Below the pieces are notes generated by a model. That model made no database searches, was not told the origin of the DNA, and saw only the letters and a list, made by a program, of their open reading frames with translations. A stretch of DNA of 64,000 nt, taken from assembly GCA_965247565.1 (NCBI GenBank), contig CBDFHF010000003.1:248001-312000 (forward strand), read 5' to 3'. The stretch's first letter is position 1; each line of letters starts with the position of its first letter. This document shows, one piece after another, positions 53,945 through 63,020 of the stretch. Origin of the DNA: CBDFHF01 sp965247565. GTDB taxonomy: Bacteria; Pseudomonadota; Gammaproteobacteria; Methylococcales; Methylomonadaceae. The translations under genes and the position numbers were made by a program.

Positions 53945-54515
53945 GCCCACCTCCGTTATTTTTATCTGAATTTTTCTTGCCTAACTTGGCGTGCATGCTG
54001 AAATCACTGAGCTGATCAAAACTGGTCTTATTAGGCGACTGAATCACATCAAGACGTGGCTCTTGCAGCCAGGGCGATGATTCAATTGACCGCATAAAAG
54101 CAGAAACCCGCGCGTTAGATTGAGATTTACCCTCAAATGTCAGAGCAGATCCGAGTTGAGTGAATTTTGATAGGAATACTCCATCCGGCGTGGACTTTGG
54201 AATCTCGACAAACAAGTGCACTATTTCCGGGCGACTTTCTTGTAACTTTTGAATAACATCAATTTTGTTCAACAATTTAGATTTTTTTTCTTCAATTGTT
54301 TTAATTTTGGCAATTTTTTCGTCGAATACGGCGATTTCATCTGTCAGCATCTTATTGCGCCGCTCTTGATGTGCAATCATTTGTTCAATATAAAAGTGGA
54401 CGCCGGCGAGAACCCCCAGTGCCACTAAGACTGATAAACCAATAGCACCAGCAAAATCCTGCTTCTTTTGCTGACGCAGCTCTTCCCGCCAAGGCAGTAA
54501 ATTAATTTTTGCCAT
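53925..54515 (-). CDS. pilN: Type IV pilus assembly protein PilN
   Basis: 196 residues. The conserved cytoplasmic N terminus 'KINLLPWREELRQQKKQDF' binds PilM; one TM helix (about 22-43) follows, then coiled coil and a ferredoxin-like domain. Start ATG overlaps the pilM stop by one base (TAATG). Normal length. Confidence 0.96.
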   Translation of the reverse strand: MAKINLLPWREELRQQKKQDFAGAIGLSVLVALGVLAGVHFYIEQMIAHQERRNKMLTDEIAVFDEKIAKIKTIEEKKSKLLNKIDVIQKLQESRPEIVHLFVEIPKSTPDGVFLSKFTQLGSALTFEGKSQSNARVSAFMRSIESSPWLQEPRLDVIQSPNKTSFDQLSDFSMHAKLGKKNSDKNNGGGHEPVGN

Positions 54516-55576
54516 TAATCAAAACTCCTTAACGCTAAGCCACAAGCAATCATCATGGCTGGCGCATCATTGCTTAAAGCTTGTGGTTTTATTTTGTTGG
54601 ATAGCGCCATATTGATAAACGGATTGGCAACATAGGTCGATACGCCCAGACTTTGCTCAACCAACTTGTCAACACCCGGTATCGACCCGCAACCGCCTGC
54701 CAGTACGATACTATCGATACTGCGATTAGCGCTGGAGGACACAAAAAACTGTAACGATCTGCCGATTTGCTGCACCATGGCTCTTTTAAACGGATCGAGA
54801 ACGTCGACAATGTAATTATCCGGTAATCCGCCATGCCTTTTGGCCAACCCAGCTTCCTCATAGGACAAGCCATATCGACGCTGAATCTCTTCAGTCAATT
54901 GTTTACCGCCAAAACCCTGCTCTCGTGTATATAAGGTTCGAAAATCATGTAATACGTTAAGCGTAGTCATAGTCGCGCCAATATCTGCGATGGCAACGGT
55001 CTGCCCTTTAACAGAACCGGGTAACTGATCGACTAGCAAGGCAAATGCATTTTCCATGGCAAAGGCCTCCACATCGACAATCTTGGCTTTCAGCCCCGCT
55101 CTGGTAATAGCGTCAACGCGATCATCAACATTTTCTTTCCTAGAAGCCGCCAGCAACACATCAACCATCTCAGGATTGTGCTCGTTGACACGCTGCACTT
55201 CAAAATCCAAATTGACTTCATCGAGCGAATAAGGCACGTACTGATCTGCCTCAACCATAATCTGCTCTTCCATCTCGGCATCACTGAATGATGCCGGCAT
55301 GGTTATCACTTTGGTCATTACAGCAGAACCCGAGACTGCAACTGAAACTTGCCGTAGTTTTGACCCGGATTGCTTAACTGCGGTTTTGACAACATCCGCA
55401 ATAACGTCAACGTTAGCAATGCTTTTATCTATAACAGCATCTTGAGGTAATGGCGCTACGGCATAGCTTTCAACCCGGTAACGCGCACCTGATTTGGTTA
55501 GCTCCAGCACTTTTACAGCTGCTGTACTGATATCAATACCCAGTACAGCATTCTGTTTATGACTAAACCAACTCAT
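54515..55576 (-). CDS. pilM: Type IV pilus assembly protein PilM
   Basis: Actin-like cytoplasmic ATPase-fold protein that binds the PilN N terminus. 353 residues with the FtsA/PilM patterns 'VLGIDISTAAVKVLEL' (phosphate 1), 'VAIADIGATMTTLNV' (phosphate 2) and 'SIVLAGGCGSIPGVDKLV' (adenosine). First gene of the pilMNOPQ operon, divergent from mrcA as in most gammaproteobacteria. Confidence 0.97.
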   Translation of the reverse strand: MSWFSHKQNAVLGIDISTAAVKVLELTKSGARYRVESYAVAPLPQDAVIDKSIANVDVIADVVKTAVKQSGSKLRQVSVAVSGSAVMTKVITMPASFSDAEMEEQIMVEADQYVPYSLDEVNLDFEVQRVNEHNPEMVDVLLAASRKENVDDRVDAITRAGLKAKIVDVEAFAMENAFALLVDQLPGSVKGQTVAIADIGATMTTLNVLHDFRTLYTREQGFGGKQLTEEIQRRYGLSYEEAGLAKRHGGLPDNYIVDVLDPFKRAMVQQIGRSLQFFVSSSANRSIDSIVLAGGCGSIPGVDKLVEQSLGVSTYVANPFINMALSNKIKPQALSNDAPAMMIACGLALRSFD

Positions 55577-55824
55577 GACCTAATCCTTAAAAAATTGATA
55601 ATTAATGTGATGCATAGATTACAATGCCCGTCTCTCGTGTGTTTACGCCCACAAAAGCTAATTTGATGAACCCAGTATAGTAGCGTTTTTTATTCTCACT
55701 TTACAATTCGCCAAATTTATTTACACGCTAGACTTTTTTATAGCTCAAAAAAGACATTTTTGGTGGATTTGTTAAAAAATCCTTTAAGTTTTTTACCTAA
55801 ACCAAATTAGTTACAGGGTTAAAT

Positions 55825-58146
55825 GTGGTTAAAAAAATGTTGTTTAAACGATTTATAAAATGGATTGCCATCCTATTTTTTTTCGCTAGTGCCTGCGCTC
55901 TGGGTGGTGGCTATTATTTTTACCGACATCTCTCTAATAGCCTCCCGGATATCATGACTTTGCATGATGTCCAATACCAAATTCCGCTAAGCATCTACAG
56001 CAAAGATAATTTACTTATCGCCCAGTTTGGCGAAAAACAGCGTATCCCCGTTAACATTCAAAATATTCCGCCACAACTTGTAAACGCTTTTCTTGCTGCC
56101 GAAGACGACAGCTTTTATGAACATCCCGGTGTTGATTTTAAGGGCTTAGTCCGAGCGGCAATTCAATTAGCGATAACCGGCAAAAAAAGACAAGGTGGTA
56201 GCACCATTACCATGCAAGTGACGCGTAATTTCTTACTCAGTAGTGAAAAAACCTTCACTCGAAAATTAAAAGAAATTATTCTGGCTTTGAGGATAGAAAG
56301 AGAATATCCCAAAGATAAAATTCTTGAGCTTTATCTCAATCAAATCTTTATGGGCCATAGAGCCTATGGCATTGTAGCTGCGGCAAAAACTTATTATGGA
56401 AAACCGCTCAATGAGCTTACGCTTGCAGAACAAGCAATGCTGGCCGGTTTACCCAAAGCCCCTTCTGCCTATAACCCTATTACTAACCAAGATAAAGCCA
56501 TACAGCGGCGCAATTATGTGTTGCGACGCATGGCCGAACTGGGTTACATCACTCAACAGGCTGCCGATTATTCATCAGCCGAACCGTCCACCGCGGAAAT
56601 ACAACATGTAACACCACAACTATCTGCGCTTTATTTAGCAGAAATGGTCAGGCAAAAACTATTCGAGCAATATGGCGAACAAACCTATACTTCCGGTTTT
56701 AGGGTTTACACCACAATCAGCAGCACTTTGCAGACAGCTGCAAATCAAGCATTGAACCATGCATTACATGCTTATGACGAACGTCACAAGTCTCCATCAG
56801 CCACAGCAAAAATTACCCCAAAAAACGCTACATTCATCGACTTGCCTAACGTAGGGGATACACTGCCTGCTCAGGTAGCAAAATCCACCAACGATCACAT
56901 CCTGGTTCGATTACAAGATAACAGTACAGTTGAGTTGGCTAAGCAAGAAAATTTAAAAAAAGGCGACATAGTTCGCATACGTCAATTGGCAAACAAGCGC
57001 TGGACACTAACCAGAATACCCCGTGCCGAAGGAGCATTTGTCGCGCTCGATCCAAATAATGGAGCAATCTTGGCCTTAACCGGTGGATTTGATTTTTATC
57101 GAAACAAATACAACCGAGCAATCCAAGCTAAAAGACAGCCCGGATCTGGATTTAAACCAATTATTTATACAACAGCACTGGAAGAAGGTTATACCCCGGC
57201 TAGCATTATTAATGACGCGCCACTGGTTATCGATAACCCTGGTCAAGAAAACGAATGGCGTCCCGAAAACTTCAGTAAAAGATTTTATGGCTCAACCAGT
57301 TTAAGAACTGCTATCACCTATTCCAGAAACATTGTTTCAATTCGCTTACTGAAAGAAATTGGCATTGATAAAGCAATAGCAACGGCTTTACGTTTTGGCT
57401 TTAAAGATGAACAACTGCCCAAAGCATTGTCATTAGCACTAGGTAGCGGCTACGCATCACCACTCGACATGGCGAGGATGTATGCAACATTCGCAAACGG
57501 CGGTTTTTTCGTACAGCCCCATTTTATCGAGCGAATTGAATCCAACGATGGCACGATTATTTATCAAGCTAAGCCGAAAATAGCCTGTCCAGAATGCGAT
57601 ACAACTCAAGAGCTACCTAGCGAATACGCGCCCAGAATTATCTCACCACGAATTAATTTTTTAATGAACTCCCTACTACGTGATGTCGTTCAGCGCGGCA
57701 CTGCAACCGATGCAAAAGTATTGGGGCGAAAAGACTTGGCTGGCAAAACAGGCACAACAAACGAACAACGAGATGCTTGGTTTAATGGCTATACACCCTC
57801 CATCGTCGCAACAGCATGGGTTGGCCATGATAACTTCACATCACTGGGTAGCGCGGAAACAGGTGGGGTAGCTGCCTTACCCATGTGGATTGAATTCATG
57901 AGAACCGCGTTGAAGGATGTTCCCGAAAAACCACTTGAAAGCCCCGAAGGCATCGCGAAGGCATTTATTGATCCTCACAGCGGTTACTTGGTATCTTCCG
58001 GGAGCAAGAGCGGCGTATGGGAGTTCTTTCAGGCTGAGCTAACGCCAACTAAGCATCAACCCACAGTTAAAAAGTCAACTGCCACAACGCCAACAGAAAA
58101 CAGCAACGATTACGCCAATGAAAAGCCAATTGAATCGTTATTTTAG
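55825..58146 (+). CDS. mrcA: Penicillin-binding protein 1A
   Basis: Bifunctional peptidoglycan synthase. 773 residues: TM helix (about 11-30), GT51 (about 55-230, catalytic Glu in 'LAAEDDSFYEHPG', 'GGSTITMQVTRNFLLS'), an OB-like PCB domain (about 315-400) and a transpeptidase domain (about 405-700) with SxxK in 'RQPGSGFKPIIYTT', SxN 'SRNIVSI' and KTG in 'AGKTGTTNEQRDAWF'. The first in-frame start is GTG at 55825; an ATG four codons later is possible. Divergent from pilM. An IS5-family element inserted 8 bp past its stop. Confidence 0.95.
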   Translation: MVKKMLFKRFIKWIAILFFFASACALGGGYYFYRHLSNSLPDIMTLHDVQYQIPLSIYSKDNLLIAQFGEKQRIPVNIQNIPPQLVNAFLAAEDDSFYEHPGVDFKGLVRAAIQLAITGKKRQGGSTITMQVTRNFLLSSEKTFTRKLKEIILALRIEREYPKDKILELYLNQIFMGHRAYGIVAAAKTYYGKPLNELTLAEQAMLAGLPKAPSAYNPITNQDKAIQRRNYVLRRMAELGYITQQAADYSSAEPSTAEIQHVTPQLSALYLAEMVRQKLFEQYGEQTYTSGFRVYTTISSTLQTAANQALNHALHAYDERHKSPSATAKITPKNATFIDLPNVGDTLPAQVAKSTNDHILVRLQDNSTVELAKQENLKKGDIVRIRQLANKRWTLTRIPRAEGAFVALDPNNGAILALTGGFDFYRNKYNRAIQAKRQPGSGFKPIIYTTALEEGYTPASIINDAPLVIDNPGQENEWRPENFSKRFYGSTSLRTAITYSRNIVSIRLLKEIGIDKAIATALRFGFKDEQLPKALSLALGSGYASPLDMARMYATFANGGFFVQPHFIERIESNDGTIIYQAKPKIACPECDTTQELPSEYAPRIISPRINFLMNSLLRDVVQRGTATDAKVLGRKDLAGKTGTTNEQRDAWFNGYTPSIVATAWVGHDNFTSLGSAETGGVAALPMWIEFMRTALKDVPEKPLESPEGIAKAFIDPHSGYLVSSGSKSGVWEFFQAELTPTKHQPTVKKSTATTPTENSNDYANEKPIESLF

Positions 58147-58150
58147 AGAA

Positions 58151-58154
58151 TTAC
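58151..58154. repeat. Target-site duplication, left copy, of the IS5-family element
   Basis: TTAC, repeated at 59484-59487 directly after the right end. A 4-bp duplication is characteristic of many IS5-family elements. Confidence 0.8.
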
Positions 58155-58172
58155 GGGAACCTCTATAAATTC
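58155..58172. repeat. Left terminal inverted repeat of the IS5-family element
   Basis: Starts GGGAACCTCTATAAATTC. It matches the inward reading of the right end at 14 of 18 bases. Confidence 0.8.
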
Positions 58173-58299
58173 AAATTTAAGTCACCCCCTAGCAATTCTG
58201 CTAATTTTTTTCGACTTTATTTTAAAATCAGGGTGCATTCCGGCTATTTGAAGTAAAAACCGCATCAAATCCCCGTGTTTTGAGATTATTTCCCCGTTT

Positions 58300-59382
58300 T
58301 TATGCCACTGTGGGCGCACCTTTCCTGTACGGGTTCATCACATCTCGTTTAATCAACTGTATCAAACGCTTCATGTTGTACACTAAATTCATCAAACCAA
58401 TTTTGACTTTGGCTCGTTGCAAACCGATGGTGCGAACTAAATGCCCACCCATTGCCGCCTGTGCACCAAACACATGTTCGACTCGGGCTCTGACTTTTGA
58501 CTTCGTCCGGTTTGATAACTTTTGTTCTTCGGTTAAGGGTTTGCCTCGTGTGCCTTTTTCACAAACCTGGCTCTCAATATCGGCGTTAGCTAAGCGCTGC
58601 TCCTGGGCTTCTGAACGATAAGCACTGTCGGCATAAACCGCTCGTTTATTGCCCTCCACATCGATTGCCTGGTCGAGTAATTCATCGAATACCTGACTGT
58701 CGTGAACCGCCGCATGGGTGACTGAATAGCTTTGTATGAGCTTGTTTTCCTCATCCGTGTTGATGTGATTTTTATAGCCGTAATGCTTCTCATCGTTTTT
58801 CTTTGTCCAGCGCGCTTCGGTATCTTTCTGCCGACGCTTGGCCTGAACCTCCGGCTTATCCCATGCCTCAGGCACTTGCCCTTCTTTAATCTGGGCGTTT
58901 TCTTCACGGCTATTGCGTTGCTTGGGGACTTCGACAAAGGTGGCATCAATCATCTGCCCCGCTCGAGCCGCATAACCTTGCGCCGCCAGTTGTCCATGAA
59001 ACCGGGCAAACAACTCCTCAACCAAGTTTAGATCCTTAAGCCGTTCGCGAAACCTCCACACGGTTTTCGAATCCGGCACTTTATCTTCTAATTGCAAACC
59101 CAGAAAACGCAGGAAGCTGAACCGATCCCGAATCTGATATTCGATGCCATCATCCGATAAATTGTGCAGCTGCTGGAGTACCAAAATCTTGAACATCAGC
59201 ACCCCATCGAACGGCTTGGCGCCTGCCTGACTTTTTCTATCCTTTTCATGCAGGCGCTTAAGTTCAGGCCGAAACGCTTCCCAGTCTATCCGGGCTTTCA
59301 ATCCTACCAAAGGGTCTCCCATTTTGGTTAGTTGCGCGGCTCTTTCTTCTACGTCGAATAATCCAGGTTGACGGGGTTTCAT
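58300..59382 (-). CDS. IS5 family transposase
   Basis: 360 residues from the ATG at 59382, with a GTG at 59409 as alternative. N-terminal DUF772-type domain ('LVGLKARIDWEAFRPELKRLH', 'VLMFKILVLQQLHNLSDDGIEYQI', 'VPDSKTVWRFRERL') and a DDE_Tnp_1 domain with Asp in 'QMIDATFVEVPKQRN', Asp in 'RAVYADSAYRSEAQEQ' and Glu in 'RARVEHVFGAQAAMGG'. It is unbroken, so the element may be active. Confidence 0.94.
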   Translation of the reverse strand: MKPRQPGLFDVEERAAQLTKMGDPLVGLKARIDWEAFRPELKRLHEKDRKSQAGAKPFDGVLMFKILVLQQLHNLSDDGIEYQIRDRFSFLRFLGLQLEDKVPDSKTVWRFRERLKDLNLVEELFARFHGQLAAQGYAARAGQMIDATFVEVPKQRNSREENAQIKEGQVPEAWDKPEVQAKRRQKDTEARWTKKNDEKHYGYKNHINTDEENKLIQSYSVTHAAVHDSQVFDELLDQAIDVEGNKRAVYADSAYRSEAQEQRLANADIESQVCEKGTRGKPLTEEQKLSNRTKSKVRARVEHVFGAQAAMGGHLVRTIGLQRAKVKIGLMNLVYNMKRLIQLIKRDVMNPYRKGAPTVA

Positions 59383-59465
59383 GGGGTGGTTCTCTATCAG
59401 TGGGCTCACTGTTATTATCTCATTTCAGCGCCATTGCTTCCCGTCAAAAATCGCTGTGAGGTGGG

Positions 59466-59483
59466 GTATTTTTAGAGATCCCC
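59466..59483. repeat. Right terminal inverted repeat of the IS5-family element
   Basis: Reads inward on the minus strand as GGGGATCTCTAAAAATAC; its outer end abuts the second TTAC. Confidence 0.8.
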
Positions 59484-59487
59484 TTAC
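59484..59487. repeat. Target-site duplication, right copy, of the IS5-family element
   Basis: TTAC, identical to 58151-58154. Confidence 0.8.
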
Positions 59488-59567
59488 TACTTTGATCCGA
59501 AGAAAGAGCGCGAATTCCACGAATTCACAGTAGACAGAGCCTTGAAAAAAACCCTAGTCTTTTCTCA

Positions 59568-59601
59568 GCCCCAAATAAAAATCGAGCACTTTATCTGGGG
59601 C
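59568..59601 (-). terminator. Candidate terminator of rpmE
   Basis: Twelve-base arms (59568-59579 and 59590-59601) pair with one mismatch around a 10-base loop, 19 bp past the rpmE stop codon. The bases after it on the minus strand are not a T-run. Confidence 0.5.
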
Positions 59602-59619
59602 AACTTCGAGAAAAATATT

Positions 59620-59820
59620 TTATTTTGCGTATTTTTTGCGGAATTTATCAACGCGGCCAGCGGTATCAACAACACGCTGCTTCCCTGTATAAAAAGGATG
59701 GCATGAAGAGCAAACCTCAACCTGCAAATCCTTAGTTAATACAGAACCGGTTACGAACGTATTACCACAACCACAAGTTACAGTAATTTGTTTATATTCA
59801 GGATGAATTTCTGGTTTCAT
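59620..59820 (-). CDS. rpmE: 50S ribosomal protein L31
   Basis: 66 residues, normal length. This is the zinc-binding (C+) form: Cys in 'TVTCGCGNTF' and the pair in 'EVCSSCHPFYTGKQRVVDT' coordinate zinc. The tail 'GRVDKFRKKYAK' is standard. Single gene. Confidence 0.97.
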   Translation of the reverse strand: MKPEIHPEYKQITVTCGCGNTFVTGSVLTKDLQVEVCSSCHPFYTGKQRVVDTAGRVDKFRKKYAK

Positions 59821-60065
59821 ATCTCTTTCACACTACCCAAGCAGGTTACATACTTATTGAAGAACCCCGTATGATACGTCCATCATTACGAAATCGCAAA
59901 TCGAATTTGTAGTGTATGTCTGCTTATTTAACAGTAGTCTTAAGTCATTTAAATTCAGTCCTACGTGTCCTTATCCTCGAAAACTCTCTAGCGATTTCGG
60001 ATAAACCCATGTACAACAATTCGAACATCATACGTAATATAATTCATTGAAAAACTGAGCGACCT

Positions 60066-61337
60066 CTAATCATCTTCACACCCATTCCAGGGGGCAATTT
60101 TAATCAGCAACAGCATGCCCGGAATAGCAACACCAAAACAAAATAGAAAAAAATTAACCCACCCCATCCAATCAACCAGATAGCCGGTAATCGCATTGGC
60201 AAATGTTCGTGGGACAGCGGCTAAACTGGTAAATAAGGCAAATTGCGTGGCCGTATAAAGCGGATGGGTGGTACGAGCAATATAGGTCACAAATACAGCA
60301 GTACCCAAACCGACACCCAATGCCTCGACGCCGATAACCAGAGCCAGCCAAAGCAAGCTGTGCCCAACCACGGCTAACCAAGCAAAACCGAGAATTGCCA
60401 GCATCTGCACAGCACCAAAAATCCATAACGCACGATTAACACCAAGCTTAACCATCCATATGCCACCCAACATTCCTCCTATAACACTCGGCCATAGGCC
60501 GGCATTTTTAGCCACTATCCCAATTTCCATCTTGCTAAAACCCATATCAAGATAAAATGGTGTGGCAAGTGAAGTGGCCATACTATCACCCAATTTATAG
60601 AGAAAAATAAACGCTAATATTATCAAAGCACTGCTGAAACCTTGCCGATTTATAAACTCCTGAAAAGGCTCAACCACTGCCGCTCTCAATGTCTTTGGAA
60701 CGCCATTTTTGAGTAGAGGTTCCGTCACCAACAGAGTCATAACAACGCCGGGCAACATAAACAGCGCCGTCACTAAAAACACACTCTGCCAAGGCAAATA
60801 TTCCGCTAATATCAACGATAATGAACCGGGAACTAAACCAGCAATTTTATAGGCATTAACATGAATAGCGTTACCGATACCCAACTCACTGTCAGATAGT
60901 AGTTCACGTCGGTAAGCATCCAATACGATATCTTGAGAAGCACTAAAAAACGCTACGACTAAAGCCAGATAAGCAATGACCCACAAATCAAGCTGAGGAT
61001 GCAAAAGGCCAAACAGGGGAATTGAAAGCAGTAGTGCAGTTTGCGAAATAAACAGCCAACCCCTTCGCCTCCCTAACGGAGGAACGAAGCGATCGAAGAA
61101 CGGTGCCCACAAAAACTTCCAGGTAAACGGTAATTGAATCAGCGCGAACAAGCCTATCGATTTCAAATCGACCTGCTCTGAACGCAACCATGCCGGCAAC
61201 AAGCTAATCAGAAAATACAGAGGAAGACCGGAACTAAAACCAGTAAACACACAAATCAACATGCGTTTATTGAGTATCGCTTGCTTAATACCAGTCTGCT
61301 GCTCAGGCTTGTTAAAACTCCGCTTTTTCTCTGCCAT
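60066..61337 (-). CDS. Major facilitator permease, AmpG-like
   Basis: 423 residues, 12 predicted helices. The AmpG/MFS pattern is 'FTGFSSGLPLYFLISLLPAWLRSEQVDL' at about residues 31-58, 'WKFLWAPFFDRF', 'RRGWLFISQTALL' and 'ASQDIVLDAYRRELL'. AmpG imports anhydro-muropeptides for recycling; membrane orientation and these motifs support that, and PBPs and a lytic transglycosylase are also in the window, though not adjacent. The ATG at 61337 is preferred to the TTG at 61343. It lies downstream of nhaD in the same direction, separated by two hairpins. Confidence 0.85.
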   Translation of the reverse strand: MAEKKRSFNKPEQQTGIKQAILNKRMLICVFTGFSSGLPLYFLISLLPAWLRSEQVDLKSIGLFALIQLPFTWKFLWAPFFDRFVPPLGRRRGWLFISQTALLLSIPLFGLLHPQLDLWVIAYLALVVAFFSASQDIVLDAYRRELLSDSELGIGNAIHVNAYKIAGLVPGSLSLILAEYLPWQSVFLVTALFMLPGVVMTLLVTEPLLKNGVPKTLRAAVVEPFQEFINRQGFSSALIILAFIFLYKLGDSMATSLATPFYLDMGFSKMEIGIVAKNAGLWPSVIGGMLGGIWMVKLGVNRALWIFGAVQMLAILGFAWLAVVGHSLLWLALVIGVEALGVGLGTAVFVTYIARTTHPLYTATQFALFTSLAAVPRTFANAITGYLVDWMGWVNFFLFCFGVAIPGMLLLIKIAPWNGCEDD

Positions 61338-61404
61338 ACCCAAAAATTAAGATGATCAAAGCAAGTGAGCTTTATTGAGGAAATCAGAATTACGATAAAC
61401 AGAT

Positions 61405-61431
61405 CCTGCCACTTTTAGATTTAGTGGCAGG
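61405..61431 (-). terminator. Hairpin between nhaD and the AmpG-like gene
   Basis: Perfect 9-bp arms (61405-61413 and 61423-61431) with a 9-base loop; no strong T-run. Second of two stems that follow nhaD on the minus strand. Confidence 0.5.
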
Positions 61432-61450
61432 TTACTGATAGATTAAGCAA

Positions 61451-61480
61451 TCGTATTTTCAGAATATACTGAAAATACGA
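61451..61480 (-). terminator. Perfect 12-bp hairpin after nhaD
   Basis: Arms 61451-61462 and 61469-61480 pair fully around a 6-base loop, 26 bp past the nhaD stop. It is followed by TTGCTT on the minus strand, giving a modest terminator. Confidence 0.55.
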
Positions 61481-61505
61481 TAGAGATTGCGTCAAATCAG
61501 CTTTA

Positions 61506-62867
61506 TCAACCGTTAATCATGTAATGCGTAACAATACTTGCTACGTATCCAGCAGCGATAGCCGGCGTCCATTTCAAATGGCTAAAGAAGGTGTATTTAT
61601 GCTTAGATGCGCCCATCAATGCAACACCCGCCGCAGAACCGACTGATAACAATGAGCCACCAACACCCGCAGTTAAAGTTACCAGCAACCACTGATACAA
61701 ATCCATGTCCAAGTTCATATTCAATACTGCAAACATAACTGGAATGTTATCAACAATCGCAGAGATAACGCCTACTAGAATGTTAGCCGTGGTAGCGCCC
61801 AAGCCATCGTACATTCCGTTTGACAACAGCTCCAGATAACCGATATATCCCAAGCCGCCGACAGCAAATACTACGCCAAAGAAAAACAACAACGTATCCC
61901 ACTCAGCGTGCCGCACTTTATTAAAAATATCGAAAGACTCTTCACCTTCAACACTGTAATGCTTACCTAAATAATAACCATACAGCATCAATACAGATAG
62001 ACCTGTCATCATTCCCATAAAAGGTGGCAGATGAAAAACCTGTTTGAAGCTAACCGCTGTAGCAATGGTAAACAAGAACATTACACAAATCTGAATGGCC
62101 CCTGGCTTTAATTGTACAGCCGCTTCATCCGAAGCTTTCGGTTGCTCATCAGGAACGGCAAAGTACATAACCGCCGCAGGCACTCCGTAGTTCACTAATG
62201 AAGGGATAAATAACTTAAAGAAATCAAAGAATTCCGCGTATTCAGCTTGCCAAACCATTAAGGTTGTAATATCGCCAAACGGACAAAACGCGCCACCCGC
62301 ATTAGCTGCAACCACCAAATTCACAAAACCGATACTAACAAACTTAGGATTATCAGCGCCCACCGCCATCACTACCGCGCCAACCAGCAGTGCCGCAGTC
62401 AGATTGTCCGCAACTGCGGACAGAAAAAAAGTAATAATCCCGGTGATCAGAAATAATTTGCGATAACCAAACTGCCTTCTTACCAACCAAGAACGTAAAG
62501 CTTCAAAAACATTTCGCTCTGCCATGCTGTTGATGTACGTCATCGCTACCAACAAAAACAACATCAATTCAGCGTATTCTTTTAAATCATGCTCAAACGC
62601 CGCATGCATATCGTTAGGAGATACGCCCGCTTGCTTGGATAAAATAGCTGCATGCGCCCAAATGATCCCGGCGGCAAGAATAACGGGTTTAGACTTACGC
62701 AAATGCGTAAACTCTTCGGTCATCACAAACCCATAAGCGATAATAAAGATCAGAACCGTATAAATACCCCGTTCCGTTCCCGTTAAACCGAGATTTTCGA
62801 AGCCACTTGCCATCGCCAGTTCCGGCAGCAGCAGAGCAAATAACAACACGAACAAAGATCGCACCAC
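61506..62867 (-). CDS. nhaD: Na+/H+ antiporter NhaD
   Basis: Inner-membrane sodium/proton antiporter of the ion-transporter superfamily. From the GTG at 62867 (site GAGGGG 6 bases before) it has 453 residues: a signal-peptide-like first helix, then about 12-13 further segments. Family features are 'FLSAVADNLTAALLVGAVVMAVG', 'NAGGAFCPFGDITTLMVWQ' and 'VDNIPVMFAVLNMN'. The open frame reaches 62906, but those 13 residues (including KKFEG) are charged and precede the ribosome binding site. It diverges from the sulfite/nitrite reductase gene. Confidence 0.93.
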   Translation of the reverse strand: MVRSLFVLLFALLLPELAMASGFENLGLTGTERGIYTVLIFIIAYGFVMTEEFTHLRKSKPVILAAGIIWAHAAILSKQAGVSPNDMHAAFEHDLKEYAELMLFLLVAMTYINSMAERNVFEALRSWLVRRQFGYRKLFLITGIITFFLSAVADNLTAALLVGAVVMAVGADNPKFVSIGFVNLVVAANAGGAFCPFGDITTLMVWQAEYAEFFDFFKLFIPSLVNYGVPAAVMYFAVPDEQPKASDEAAVQLKPGAIQICVMFLFTIATAVSFKQVFHLPPFMGMMTGLSVLMLYGYYLGKHYSVEGEESFDIFNKVRHAEWDTLLFFFGVVFAVGGLGYIGYLELLSNGMYDGLGATTANILVGVISAIVDNIPVMFAVLNMNLDMDLYQWLLVTLTAGVGGSLLSVGSAAGVALMGASKHKYTFFSHLKWTPAIAAGYVASIVTHYMING

Positions 62868-63020
62868 AACATCCCCCTCAAACTTCTTATTAATATAAAG
62901 GCACACAAAACTGAGCGGCTAATGTTATCACCATACAATAACTTTTGTCATTTTATGACCCTCAGTATATGATTGGCGGCTGTATTTAATTAAGAATGAC
63001 AGCTAGTTATCCGCTCATCT

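Larger units (their letters stand above)
58155..59483 (-). mobile_element. Complete IS5-family insertion sequence, 1329 bp
   Basis: Ends are imperfect inverted repeats 58155-58172 and 59466-59483 (14 of 18 positions match, both starting GGG), flanked by TTAC on each side. One transposase gene fills most of the element. It separates mrcA from rpmE and may have removed mrcA from its original terminator. Confidence 0.9.
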
